43,539 nt of DNA from a virus, in the IMG/VR virus record IMGVR_UViG_3300029787_000100, positions 1 to 43,539 of that record; one strand, 5' to 3'. The stretch's first letter is position 1. Each line of letters starts with the position of its first letter. Shown here one piece after another: positions 12,537 to 22,651 of the stretch. The position numbers and the translations under genes were made by a program. The notes below the pieces were generated by a model. It made no database searches. It saw nothing but the letters and a program-made list of their open reading frames with translations, and was not told where the DNA came from.

Positions 12537-15500
12537 TAGTATATAAACCTTCCTCGCATAGCCTCTGGCTTCTCTTGTTTAATAAGCTGTCCTGCTTGCA
12601 TTAAAGGCATCCCTGTAAACTTAGTTACAGTATAAAACGGATTCTCTATAATGCCGCCGGGTCCAACTACGTCTCTAATTATTCTACCAAATGGTGGTAT
12701 AGTCCATAGATAATAGTCAGTTAATCTACTAGAGTCACCACTTACTAACCACTTAAACATAGGTGGTAATAATCTTAAAGATGGTGGAGTAATAGCTTGT
12801 ACAGGACCAAGTGGTGAACCAAAGAAAGCTCTATCTCTTTCCTTTTCATCTCCCATTAAATAATCAGCCGTGTCTTGAAACCAATTCCAAGGAGCTGGAA
12901 GTGAACTTTCAAATAGACTATACATAAAGAGGTTAGATAATGACATCATCATTAAATCAGCTATTGCTAGTCTTTTAAAAGAATCATACTCAGGTGTACC
13001 CTCACGGTAACCTGCAAGTTCTGCTCGTCTTATTACGTCATTTCTAAAACGAACACTGTTCCAGCTCCATAATTGGAAACGAGAAAACACCCTACCCAGA
13101 GTGCTATTTGTAAACAAAGGTCTAAAAGGTGCAGAGTATAAAAACTGCGTACCTTTAACGCCTTTCTTAGCGTAATTAATTAAAAACGGACTATCATAAT
13201 CAGCAATAGCTCCACCAAATTGTTCTTTAGCTTGTAGGTAATGAGCCATAAACGAGTCACGTCTTAAAATTCTTTCAGGTACACGCATAAATGAACTCGC
13301 TACTGCAAAAGCTCTATCTGTTATACCATTTTTTCTAGCAAGTTGTGCTAGACTTTCATCACTGTAGTTAGGGTCTCTTTTTATTTTAGCTACAGCTTGT
13401 CTAATAAAATCTTGATTCTTTTTACCTTTTAACTGTGGGTTTAACCCTGCTTCGTGTACTAAAAATTCCTCTATAATACCTTTAGATTGTAACCAGCGTT
13501 CAACGTCTTTCATATTTTCCCATCTAGGATTAACGTTAGTCTTTAAGTAATCAAAGTTTCTGGCGTTCTTTAAGTTATTATATCCAGTACTTACCCAAGT
13601 GTGTACTGTACCACCATACAAATTTGCAATAGAACTTTTTGGATGTGCAAGTAGCGATGCTAACTGCCATTTAGCTTCTAAAGCACCCCAGCCTTGTAGC
13701 TGGTTATATTCTATACCACTTAATTCATCAATAGATTTCTCATCTAAATTAAATTTTCTTAACTCATTTCTATTTAATCCAAGTTTCTTACCTATATAAT
13801 CAATTCTTTTCTTAGCTTGAGAGTCAGCTAACCATTTATAAGCAGTCCCTTTTATTTTCATTTGAGGGTCATTCATAACGTGTTCAGGTATATGAGTAGG
13901 ATAACCCATTGCACTTTGTGTGTATAGTTTAAAGAAATTCATCCAAGAGTTAGTAAGGTTCCCATCTTTTGTCTTCTTATAAAAAGAATTGTTAAAGTTA
14001 AACATAGATGTTCTTGCAGATAATTGCATAGCTTGTTTATAAAATGTATTTATACTGTTTTTCATATACATTTCGTAAGCTTCTGGTGTTAATTCCCAAC
14101 CACCTATGTGTGCATCTCTACTAAATTGATTACCTACACGTTTTAAATCATTAGTAAGTATTGACTTAGCTTTGGCTTCTTTATTGTTAGCCATATTAGT
14201 AAGCACGTCTTGCATAACATCGAAGTTGTCACCCATTTCATCCTTAGTCATAAAATCACCAGTCATCTTTTTAAACTGATGTATAATTTTCTTTGATTCT
14301 TTTGCTATTTCTTCCTTACTTAACTCAGGGTCATTAACAATTTTATCTAACGCACTCTTTAATTTATTCTTTGCAGATTTCCTATTAAAAGACATATGTG
14401 GAAAGTAATATTCTGGTCCTAAATCACCTGTTTGGTCAAATGGTGTAACCTCTAAACTTTTACGTGCTTCTTGTAATCTATCAAAGTTTCTTAACCTTCC
14501 CGGTGTCTGGCTAATAAGTATACGTTTAACTATCTGCCTCATACCATCTATGCCAAGCTCCTCTATAGGTATAGTTTTGTTTTCTTGCACAGTTTTCATA
14601 ATATATTTATGGAACTCACGGCGTAGGTTATCTAAACCAGTCCAAGTAACATCACCATTAGTGTTTTCTGCTATCTTTAACCACTTATTACTAGCGTCTG
14701 TACCAGTTAACCATTTTCTAGTCTTAATATTATAATTAGTGATTATGTTATCTATACTATTTACTACAGCTTCACCAGTCTTTTGAATGTTACCTTCTTT
14801 TGTAGGTACTATATAATTTTTATTTTTTAATACATTCCATTGCTTTTCTAATGCGTTCCAGTTTTCTTGATAAACCATTTCTTTTGATGTCAGGTCGCTA
14901 GAGCTTTCTTTATATTTCTTTCTAAGTTTATCTTTCATATATCTTAGCTCTCGTTTAGCAACGGCTATTTCAAATAAAACATCACCATCTTTTAAAGCCG
15001 ACACATATGGTCGCAATTCGTCACGCCATAGAGAACTTTCATCTTCATATTTTTGCATAGATAGTTCTTGTGTTCTATGTGCAAGTTCTTGTATGGTTCC
15101 TATTACACTAGTAGGTCTTACAGTTCTAGCGTTTTCAAATGTGTTACCAAGTTTATCTTTGTATGGACCAACATCGTCAACCCATTCCATCATAGCTGGG
15201 TTACGCATTAAATCTCTATCAATAGCTTTTGGAAACATCCAGTAATAAGCTTTCTTTATTGCAGGATTTTTATCTTTACCAGTCATATAATCCATAGTGT
15301 TACGCCACCAAGTACCATCACGCATATCTGCAAATATTCTATCTAGTTGTTGCAAGTCTACTTTGTTAGCCTCGTTAATATTCTTTTTAAATATACCTCT
15401 AAAGAATCCATTTAGATTTATAACATCTAAGTTATGGTAGTGTTCTAAGTGTTCTGTTAAACTATCATAAAGCCTACGCATTTCTGGGTCTTTAACCTTA

Positions 15501-18500
15501 CCTTCAAATAAACCAGTAAACGGCTTAACCTCATCTAAATACTTTTTACTTTTAGCGTCTATAAGATTAGCATCAATAAACTCATTACGTATATCATTAC
15601 CTTCTGCATCTTTAAATGTAGTGATAGGCTCAGTTCCTTCTGCCTCACGCATTAGTTGTTCTTTCTGTGGCTCTGTTAATTTTACTCTACTCTTTTTAAT
15701 TAACTGCTCATAGTTAGTAAAGAACTTTTTTAAGTTTGTATCAGATATTTCTTTAGAGTTAACGCCTTCTCTAATAAGTGATGTGTTAACAGCGTTTCTT
15801 TTTAGCTGTTCAAAAGCACCTTGCATTTCAGGTTGTTTAAGCCCTACACTATCTTCAAGTTTTTGAAGAGTTTCTAATGCCTTTCTATCACCTTTACTAT
15901 AAGTACCTATGTATAACATATCAAATAAACTTTTTTCCTGAGGCGACAACTCTTGTTTGTATCTTCTTATTAGAGCATCTGTTCTAACCCTATCATTCAT
16001 AGCACTAGCTTTATCATTAAAACCAAATTGGTCACGAGCTTTATCTATTTCTTGTGCTAGTGTTCTATTTAACTTTACTTCTTTTAAACCTTGAGGTCCT
16101 TCTTCAAACTTAACAAACTCTAAGTCAGACATTCTGCGTAGTGCATCATCCATATCTCTACGTTTTTGTGCCATATATACAGTTTTAGATTTTATCTCAT
16201 CAACTTTAGAATGTATATCACTTATTCTTTTTGGGTCCATACCTTCTGCAACTTCACTTATACTTTTTAAAGAAGCCATATCGCTCAAATCGTTCACTAG
16301 AAAATCTTCAGCTTTTAACATTAAATGTTCAAGATAAAATTCTCTATTGTCTTTCTTTGTAAAGTCTACATTTCTAAACTTATATGGAAGTTTGCCAAAG
16401 CCTTCTGATATAAATTCTTCAAATCTTTTTTCACTACCAGCTATTCTAGACCTGCCGTCTCTAGTGTACAGCTCACCATCAAGAACCTTTTGTATAAACC
16501 TGCCTTTTTCAGTCTTTAGAGTACTTCTACCCATAGCATCCTTTAGCCATTCGTTTTCTCTAACTAAATCAGCGTGGTCAAAGTATATCTTATTTATAAC
16601 AGCTTCGTTTGCGTGTTTAAACATATTGTCTGACCAGTTTATACCCTTAATAGACTCTGCTAACTGTGGTAAAAACGTATTTCTGGATGACTCTGGCATA
16701 AAATCAAAAGCTCTAGCACCTTGTTGTATTTCAGAGTAAGTATATCTTCTACCTTCTAAATGATTTCTACCATACAATACGCTATTAGCTTCTAAAAATT
16801 TCTTATGTAAACTTTTATTTTTTAGGTAATCTCTTTGACCCTTATTAATCATAGCAGTCTCAAACTTATTGATACTAAGCTTACCCTTACTGCTAACATC
16901 AAATATTTTATAATTAAATAAAGTGTCTAACATCTTAGGCTCAAACAATTCACCACGTAAACCAGCTTCGTCCATAGGGTCAGAGCCTAACGCTATTGCC
17001 GCTCTAGACATTTCTCTAAATCTTTGTAAGTCTACATCATTTTTCTTTACTTCAAATATTATTCTACGTTTACTAGGCTTACCATCCTTAGTATATATAT
17101 AAGGTACACTAAATTTATCTTTAGTTAATATTACCTCATCTTTTTCATTTACTTTCTTGCCATTTTTATTATAAGTAAGTACAACTGGCTCAGAAGTAAC
17201 ATCACTTGCACCTCGAATAGAATTGTAAGCTCCTAGTATAGCCATACGTCTAGTAACAGCTACGCCTAGCATATCTCTACCAGTATATGCACCCCTACTC
17301 ATAAACTCTCTCCAGTATGGAGAGTACTGTGCAGTAGGATGCTTAGATTTTTTCATTGTTACTTCATCTCTTACGGCTAACTGCTCACCATAAGTCTGTT
17401 TAGTAAACGGGTCTATTTCATTCTTATTGTCACCTTCTCTAGTGCCACCATCTTTTAAGTATTCATCTTTAGCACTTTCGTACATTTGACGCCAGGATTT
17501 TTTAAAGCCACTAGACTCACCACCAAAGAATACAAATGCTTTATCCCCATCTAAGTCAGCACCACCTAACGCTCTCATACTTCTAGGATGCAGTAGACTA
17601 CCAAAACCTTTTATACCTGTAAACCCAGCAAGTTCTAATCCGTGTGCACCACTTATTGAATCCATAGGTACACGCATTACTACAGCAGTAAGTATATCAT
17701 TTATTTCATTCTTAAAATTCTCATAACCTTTGTAGTTATTTTCTTTTATTTCAAACAATTTGCCTAGTGTCATACGTTGCTTACCAAACATAGCGTCTTT
17801 TATTTGCAACTCTTTAAAACCATCATCTAAGAAGAATACATCTTGACCTTCTTTTCTTGATAGTATTTCTGTTTTTTTGTTAGGTAATTGTAATCCAACT
17901 TCCCAAGGTCTCATTCTAGATGACGCACTATTGTCTATTTGTGGTCTAGTAAGTCTTTGAACTACAAAGTTTCTAAGAGACTGCATCCTATAGTCACGAG
18001 AAAACTTATGTAAGTACGCACCAATACTTCCGTCAGGAAACAATCTACCCATACGTTCTACAACACCTTCGTAGTCAGCAAAGCTTTTCTTGTATTCCAT
18101 CTCTGCTTCTCTTGATATCTCACCTTCACTAGCTATGTTCTCTAAGAACTCATTGTTTATTCTTAGTATTTGTTCATATAACTTTTGTGACAACTTAGAT
18201 TCTTTAGGGTTTCTAAGTATATTAAACACTTCATTAAGTGGTATCTGGTCTATATTATCTACTACTTTTTGTATACTCTCATCACTACGTGATTTTGTAT
18301 ATTCTTTTAGTATATCCATACCCTCTTCAGTACCTCTAACTGCTCTGTCAGAGAGACTTTTATACATATCTTCCATAACCTTAGGGTCAATAGCTTTGTG
18401 TCCGTATTGACTTAATACAGAATACATCTGTTTAGGAACTTGTTGTCTCTTTAAAAACTTCTCACTTGTTATTTCTGACATAATAGTTCTAAAACTATTT

Positions 18501-21274
18501 ATAGGTACATCAAATAACTCACCATTAAATGTTATATCATATTTTTTGTTAGCAAAGTCTGGTTCATATCCAAGCTCACCACGTTTACTTATCCGTTTAC
18601 CTGCTTGTTTTACAGCAGAGTCAGGCATTAACATATGTATACCACGTGACTCCATCATTTGTTGTAGCTCTGGACTTGCTATGTGTATAGCATACTTACC
18701 TAACAATGCACCTTCTTGACTATTAGGTGCTACTATAAAAGACTTGTTCATCTTACCACTAGTAGGTAAACCTTTATCCATATTTAAAGCATCAACAACT
18801 TCATTCCTAGCAATGATAGCACCATCAGATATTTCTGCATATTTTTCTGCACCATCAGTTAATTTTATATTCTTACCATCAGCTTCACTAAACAACCCTA
18901 CTTTAAAATTAGGGTCCTTACTAGAAATATCCCGTTTGCCGTTGTTTCTTATGTAATCTATAACGTACTTAGGGTTAGCAGATAAACCCGTGTTAAACCA
19001 TATCTGTTGCCTCTTATTAAACCCTTTGGGGTCATTTATAAAACCTTTACCTAGTACATCGCTTATACCTTGCTTTAAATCTTTTGTTCTTGTACTAAAA
19101 CCATTCATAGTAAGGTCATATAAAACATTAGACGCATACATTTTATCGTAAACTTCTTTAGCGTTCTTTACATCTTTGTGTTGTTCTACCCACTTATCTC
19201 TAGCTTCGTTATAAGCTTCTCTATATCCATCTACTTTATTTCTACGCATTTCAGTAAACAACTGACGTTTTACAGTTTTATGTATAGTTTTATTCTTTGA
19301 TATACTAGGATGTTTCTTTATAAAGTACATCTTTTTATTATCACCCTTACCACCATAGTAATAATAATCTTCTTTCCACATAGTCTCTATAAGTTTTTTA
19401 CGAACAGCTTTCATATGCTTAGATGATTCTAAGTCAGCCATTTCTTTTAATTCCTTATAGTCCATTTCTTTATCTTTGAACTTCTTTTGTATCTCAACTA
19501 ACTTTTGACGTGATATATTTTGTTCTGCTCTTGCAAGGTCGTGTTCTTTCCCTCGGTATACTATATGGTCCAGAACTCGAAAGAACTGGTCCTCTGGTGG
19601 TAGTTCTTTACCTCGATTAACTCTTTTATACTCTGCTCTATATCCATCTTCGATAATAAGTGGTTCCTGTGACAAGTTCTTGGTGTTGCCTAGACTGTTG
19701 GTTTTTTCTTCAAGTACCCTAACTTTGTCATCAACGACTTCAATTTGCTCAACCCACTTTTGTCTTCTGTTTGTTTCAGCCCAGCGTCTCCACCAGCCTT
19801 TTTCATTTTCAGTAAGTGATTGCCCATACGCCTTTTCAATGTGCGTAATGATTTTTTGCTCTGCTCCCGGTATTGGTTTTGCATCTTCATTTTGTAGTTT
19901 TCTCCATTCTTTATAGATGTCGTTAGACCTATCTATTCTTTCTACTGTGGTTAGCTTTGGAAACACTTGGTCTATGTATCCATTCTTACCCATCAGTCTA
20001 CCGGGTACTTCCTGTATTTCTGCAATGTGCATATCTAAATCCTGTGGGTCTTCATACCTAGGGTCTTTTATATATGCTTCTTTATATTCTTTTAATTCTT
20101 TTGGAGATAAAGACTTAGAACTTACCTCTCCTGTAACGGGGTCTACATCATAAGCTTTGCCATACTCATTAGCAATATCTTCTATCTGTTTTAAATTCAT
20201 TCCTCTATTACTTAATATATCAAAGAGTACATACGATGATTCACTTGGTCCATCAGTACTGTATTGGAATGTTTCTTGAAAATCTCTGCTTACTATCTTT
20301 TTCATTTGACTAGTAAGACCATCCCATTTAGGATTCATCTCTGGGTCAGGACCATACTTTTCCTTAATTGACTCTGCAAGGTATTGTCTACTTGTCCTTG
20401 TTTGAAATGGTATTTCACCAAAGCCAAAGAAAGCCCCCATTGCGTATTGGTATACCTGTTCTTCTGTTGTTGCACCTTGCAACGTAGAGGGCAGTCCTTG
20501 GAAAGCCATACCTGCTGTAGTACGCATAGCTAAATCTAACTTTTGCCCAGCTTCTAACTTACTAAAGTCTGGTCTTCCATTAGGTTTCATTTGTCCAGCA
20601 TTAATTCTTTTACCAAAACCGGGCATATTGCCTATGCCTCTAAACACACCACCTGCAACAGCACCAAACCCTGCCGCCTTAAACATTTCATCTACTCCGT
20701 GAGTCCAACTAGATATAGCACTAGCAGTACCTAAATGAAAAGCTCCTTGTGCTAAGTCAGGTACAATGCCACTTGTTGCCCACTTAGGCAGGTCACCTAA
20801 CATAGGCTCCACAGCTCTACCTACTCTGCCTTGTATAGCATTAGCAAATAACATAGGAACAGATTTCCCTCTAATACCTTCGGCTACTCTTGAGTAACTT
20901 TTTAATATACCAAGTTTTCTTAATGTTCTACCACCGGGTAGATAGCCTACAAACCCTGCAAGGTGTCCTAGGTTTCTTGATATACCTTCCCAAGTATCTT
21001 CTGGTTCTTTACCAACGCCTAGTTTTTCTGGTGGTAAGGTAGTAAACCCTTCCATAAAACCAGCACCAGCTTGTTTAAGCATACGTGTTACAAAGGCATC
21101 TTGATGTTTTTTGTTGCGAGTAAATGGTATTCTATAATAAGAAGCGTGGTCTTCTAATACCTGTATGTCGTCATCCCTATTGTCAAACGCATTAGGAAAT
21201 CTTGAGTATTGGTCTATTAGTCCTCTTATATTTTGTTCATCGAACTTAGGAGAGAACTGTTTAGGTTCAGCCAT
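12536..21274 (-). CDS. Giant virion protein, candidate packaged RNA polymerase
   Basis: A 2912-aa protein, start ATG at 21274 after AGGGA. Near the middle, at residues 1240-1244 (17543-17557), lies GGADLDGDKAFVFF. This matches the Mg-binding NADFDGD element of the RNA polymerase beta-prime double-psi barrel. The ~45 residues before it also follow the beta-prime order: R-x-P (MRVPMDS), a hydrophobic GL.L.G stretch, and then LHPRSMRALGG just ahead of the motif, as in 'LHPLVCAAYNADFDGD'. Single-chain polymerases of the YonO/crAss-phage type carry D.DGD. The ends are different: N-terminal Gly-rich hydrophobic helices (~100-240) and a hydrophobic C-terminus (~2700-2912) suited to membrane passage. 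It sits among internal virion proteins, so it is probably packaged and injected. Confidence 0.6.
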   Translation of the reverse strand: MAEPKQFSPKFDEQNIRGLIDQYSRFPNAFDNRDDDIQVLEDHASYYRIPFTRNKKHQDAFVTRMLKQAGAGFMEGFTTLPPEKLGVGKEPEDTWEGISRNLGHLAGFVGYLPGGRTLRKLGILKSYSRVAEGIRGKSVPMLFANAIQGRVGRAVEPMLGDLPKWATSGIVPDLAQGAFHLGTASAISSWTHGVDEMFKAAGFGAVAGGVFRGIGNMPGFGKRINAGQMKPNGRPDFSKLEAGQKLDLAMRTTAGMAFQGLPSTLQGATTEEQVYQYAMGAFFGFGEIPFQTRTSRQYLAESIKEKYGPDPEMNPKWDGLTSQMKKIVSRDFQETFQYSTDGPSESSYVLFDILSNRGMNLKQIEDIANEYGKAYDVDPVTGEVSSKSLSPKELKEYKEAYIKDPRYEDPQDLDMHIAEIQEVPGRLMGKNGYIDQVFPKLTTVERIDRSNDIYKEWRKLQNEDAKPIPGAEQKIITHIEKAYGQSLTENEKGWWRRWAETNRRQKWVEQIEVVDDKVRVLEEKTNSLGNTKNLSQEPLIIEDGYRAEYKRVNRGKELPPEDQFFRVLDHIVYRGKEHDLARAEQNISRQKLVEIQKKFKDKEMDYKELKEMADLESSKHMKAVRKKLIETMWKEDYYYYGGKGDNKKMYFIKKHPSISKNKTIHKTVKRQLFTEMRRNKVDGYREAYNEARDKWVEQHKDVKNAKEVYDKMYASNVLYDLTMNGFSTRTKDLKQGISDVLGKGFINDPKGFNKRQQIWFNTGLSANPKYVIDYIRNNGKRDISSKDPNFKVGLFSEADGKNIKLTDGAEKYAEISDGAIIARNEVVDALNMDKGLPTSGKMNKSFIVAPNSQEGALLGKYAIHIASPELQQMMESRGIHMLMPDSAVKQAGKRISKRGELGYEPDFANKKYDITFNGELFDVPINSFRTIMSEITSEKFLKRQQVPKQMYSVLSQYGHKAIDPKVMEDMYKSLSDRAVRGTEEGMDILKEYTKSRSDESIQKVVDNIDQIPLNEVFNILRNPKESKLSQKLYEQILRINNEFLENIASEGEISREAEMEYKKSFADYEGVVERMGRLFPDGSIGAYLHKFSRDYRMQSLRNFVVQRLTRPQIDNSASSRMRPWEVGLQLPNKKTEILSRKEGQDVFFLDDGFKELQIKDAMFGKQRMTLGKLFEIKENNYKGYENFKNEINDILTAVVMRVPMDSISGAHGLELAGFTGIKGFGSLLHPRSMRALGGADLDGDKAFVFFGGESSGFKKSWRQMYESAKDEYLKDGGTREGDNKNEIDPFTKQTYGEQLAVRDEVTMKKSKHPTAQYSPYWREFMSRGAYTGRDMLGVAVTRRMAILGAYNSIRGASDVTSEPVVLTYNKNGKKVNEKDEVILTKDKFSVPYIYTKDGKPSKRRIIFEVKKNDVDLQRFREMSRAAIALGSDPMDEAGLRGELFEPKMLDTLFNYKIFDVSSKGKLSINKFETAMINKGQRDYLKNKSLHKKFLEANSVLYGRNHLEGRRYTYSEIQQGARAFDFMPESSRNTFLPQLAESIKGINWSDNMFKHANEAVINKIYFDHADLVRENEWLKDAMGRSTLKTEKGRFIQKVLDGELYTRDGRSRIAGSEKRFEEFISEGFGKLPYKFRNVDFTKKDNREFYLEHLMLKAEDFLVNDLSDMASLKSISEVAEGMDPKRISDIHSKVDEIKSKTVYMAQKRRDMDDALRRMSDLEFVKFEEGPQGLKEVKLNRTLAQEIDKARDQFGFNDKASAMNDRVRTDALIRRYKQELSPQEKSLFDMLYIGTYSKGDRKALETLQKLEDSVGLKQPEMQGAFEQLKRNAVNTSLIREGVNSKEISDTNLKKFFTNYEQLIKKSRVKLTEPQKEQLMREAEGTEPITTFKDAEGNDIRNEFIDANLIDAKSKKYLDEVKPFTGLFEGKVKDPEMRRLYDSLTEHLEHYHNLDVINLNGFFRGIFKKNINEANKVDLQQLDRIFADMRDGTWWRNTMDYMTGKDKNPAIKKAYYWMFPKAIDRDLMRNPAMMEWVDDVGPYKDKLGNTFENARTVRPTSVIGTIQELAHRTQELSMQKYEDESSLWRDELRPYVSALKDGDVLFEIAVAKRELRYMKDKLRKKYKESSSDLTSKEMVYQENWNALEKQWNVLKNKNYIVPTKEGNIQKTGEAVVNSIDNIITNYNIKTRKWLTGTDASNKWLKIAENTNGDVTWTGLDNLRREFHKYIMKTVQENKTIPIEELGIDGMRQIVKRILISQTPGRLRNFDRLQEARKSLEVTPFDQTGDLGPEYYFPHMSFNRKSAKNKLKSALDKIVNDPELSKEEIAKESKKIIHQFKKMTGDFMTKDEMGDNFDVMQDVLTNMANNKEAKAKSILTNDLKRVGNQFSRDAHIGGWELTPEAYEMYMKNSINTFYKQAMQLSARTSMFNFNNSFYKKTKDGNLTNSWMNFFKLYTQSAMGYPTHIPEHVMNDPQMKIKGTAYKWLADSQAKKRIDYIGKKLGLNRNELRKFNLDEKSIDELSGIEYNQLQGWGALEAKWQLASLLAHPKSSIANLYGGTVHTWVSTGYNNLKNARNFDYLKTNVNPRWENMKDVERWLQSKGIIEEFLVHEAGLNPQLKGKKNQDFIRQAVAKIKRDPNYSDESLAQLARKNGITDRAFAVASSFMRVPERILRRDSFMAHYLQAKEQFGGAIADYDSPFLINYAKKGVKGTQFLYSAPFRPLFTNSTLGRVFSRFQLWSWNSVRFRNDVIRRAELAGYREGTPEYDSFKRLAIADLMMMSLSNLFMYSLFESSLPAPWNWFQDTADYLMGDEKERDRAFFGSPLGPVQAITPPSLRLLPPMFKWLVSGDSSRLTDYYLWTIPPFGRIIRDVVGPGGIIENPFYTVTKFTGMPLMQAGQLIKQEKPEAMRGRFIY

Positions 21275-21283
21275 TTGCTATCC

Positions 21284-22651
21284 CTATTCGTTCATTTCTG
21301 TTTCTGCGTCACTCAATATATCATTTAACAGCATTATATCACTAGCTAAAATTACCCCACTAACCATCATTGTAAGTGGGTTTGTAGCTCCAAGTAATGC
21401 TTTACCTGCCATACCACTAAGTAATTTTACACCACCTTTTTTCATTAAGAATTTAGTAAACTTTGCAGTACCCATTTTATCTCTTACTTGTTTTGCTCTT
21501 CTAGCAACATCAAAAACATTTATACCACGCCTAGCTAAGTCACCTGCGGCAAGTCCACCACCAATAGTTTCATACATATTACCATCGTCCATATACTGAC
21601 TAGCACCTACAGCTACTGTCGTTCCCATACCAAGCTTTGTAGCTAATCCTCCTAAACTTAAAGGACCTATACTACTAATTCTACTTTTAGATATAGCATT
21701 AATTAAACTTTCATATTTATCTTTATCTTTTAGCAATGCGTTTTCTATACTCTTAGCATTAACAGTTTTACCTGACTTTGCCATATCATCTAATAACTTA
21801 GTAAAAGCATCAGCATCAGACTTATTCATCTTATTTGCCTTAACCATTTTATTTAAAGAACGATTGACTTGACCTAGTTTATTATGTGCAATGCCGGGAC
21901 CTATAAAATCATCTGCCATCTTTACTTCTTTACCAAGGTTACCAGCTTTCTTAGATAAGTCAGCAATGTTCTTTTTAAATATTTTACCTGCGGCTCTAGT
22001 TGGTCCCCACATTTGTGACGCACCATAGATAGCACCACCTGCTAATGTTGCTAAACCAGCTCCACTAAGTATATCTTTAGTGTCTACTCCAAATAGATTA
22101 GAGTCATTAGCATCCCAGTACTCTTGCATTAAAGATTGTATTTCTGGAGGAGCGTCAGCTAAAAATCTTTGCTGTTCATCTGCATCCATACTATTCATAT
22201 AATCACTAATAGCTTTTTTGTATTGCTTTTCTGTTTTATACTTTCCGGGATTTCTTTGAAAAGACTTCCAGTAAGATGCGTCTTCTTTTGCTTTAGACGC
22301 TTGAAACCATTGTTGGAAAGCTCCGTAGTTACCACCTACTTGTTCTTTCCATTGTTTCATATATTTTTCTTCACTACCTGCACCAAACTTTCTTTCTTCA
22401 TTAGCTGTAGTAAAATCACCAAATGCTTTGCTACTTGGATAGTTAGAGAATATAAAGTTTTCTGCTTTTTTATTTAAATTATAAGCCTCTTCTTCTCGTT
22501 GACTCTTTTTAATATTATATTGTTGCATCTGACGCATAAACTTACGTTCAGCTACACCACGTAAATTTTCTGCTAATGTTTTTTGTTGTGGCAATCCATC
22601 TCTTGGGTCAAAAGATACACCCGGAAGATTCATTGGTTTAATCTCAGCCAT
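21284..22651 (-). CDS. Putative internal virion (ejection) protein, 455 aa
   Basis: Start ATG at 22651 with AAGGAAT upstream; its first eight bases overlap the preceding gene's stop. The N-terminal ~190 residues are charged and helical (Gln/Lys-rich). From ~200 on, Gly/Ala-rich hydrophobic helices alternate with charged ones: GAGLATLAGGAIYGAS, LGGLATKLGMGTTVAVGAS and a C-terminal LLGATNPLTMMVSGVILASDIMLL. This mix is typical of proteins stored in the capsid and ejected to form a conduit through the envelope. No catalytic motif seen. It lies just upstream of the giant gene. Confidence 0.6.
   Translation of the reverse strand: MAEIKPMNLPGVSFDPRDGLPQQKTLAENLRGVAERKFMRQMQQYNIKKSQREEEAYNLNKKAENFIFSNYPSSKAFGDFTTANEERKFGAGSEEKYMKQWKEQVGGNYGAFQQWFQASKAKEDASYWKSFQRNPGKYKTEKQYKKAISDYMNSMDADEQQRFLADAPPEIQSLMQEYWDANDSNLFGVDTKDILSGAGLATLAGGAIYGASQMWGPTRAAGKIFKKNIADLSKKAGNLGKEVKMADDFIGPGIAHNKLGQVNRSLNKMVKANKMNKSDADAFTKLLDDMAKSGKTVNAKSIENALLKDKDKYESLINAISKSRISSIGPLSLGGLATKLGMGTTVAVGASQYMDDGNMYETIGGGLAAGDLARRGINVFDVARRAKQVRDKMGTAKFTKFLMKKGGVKLLSGMAGKALLGATNPLTMMVSGVILASDIMLLNDILSDAETEMNE

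Noticed and set aside
16347-16739. 130-aa and other + strand ORFs inside the giant gene
   Set aside because: They lack ribosome-binding sites and have a Phe/Ser/Leu-rich composition expected from antisense reading of an AT-rich coding strand.
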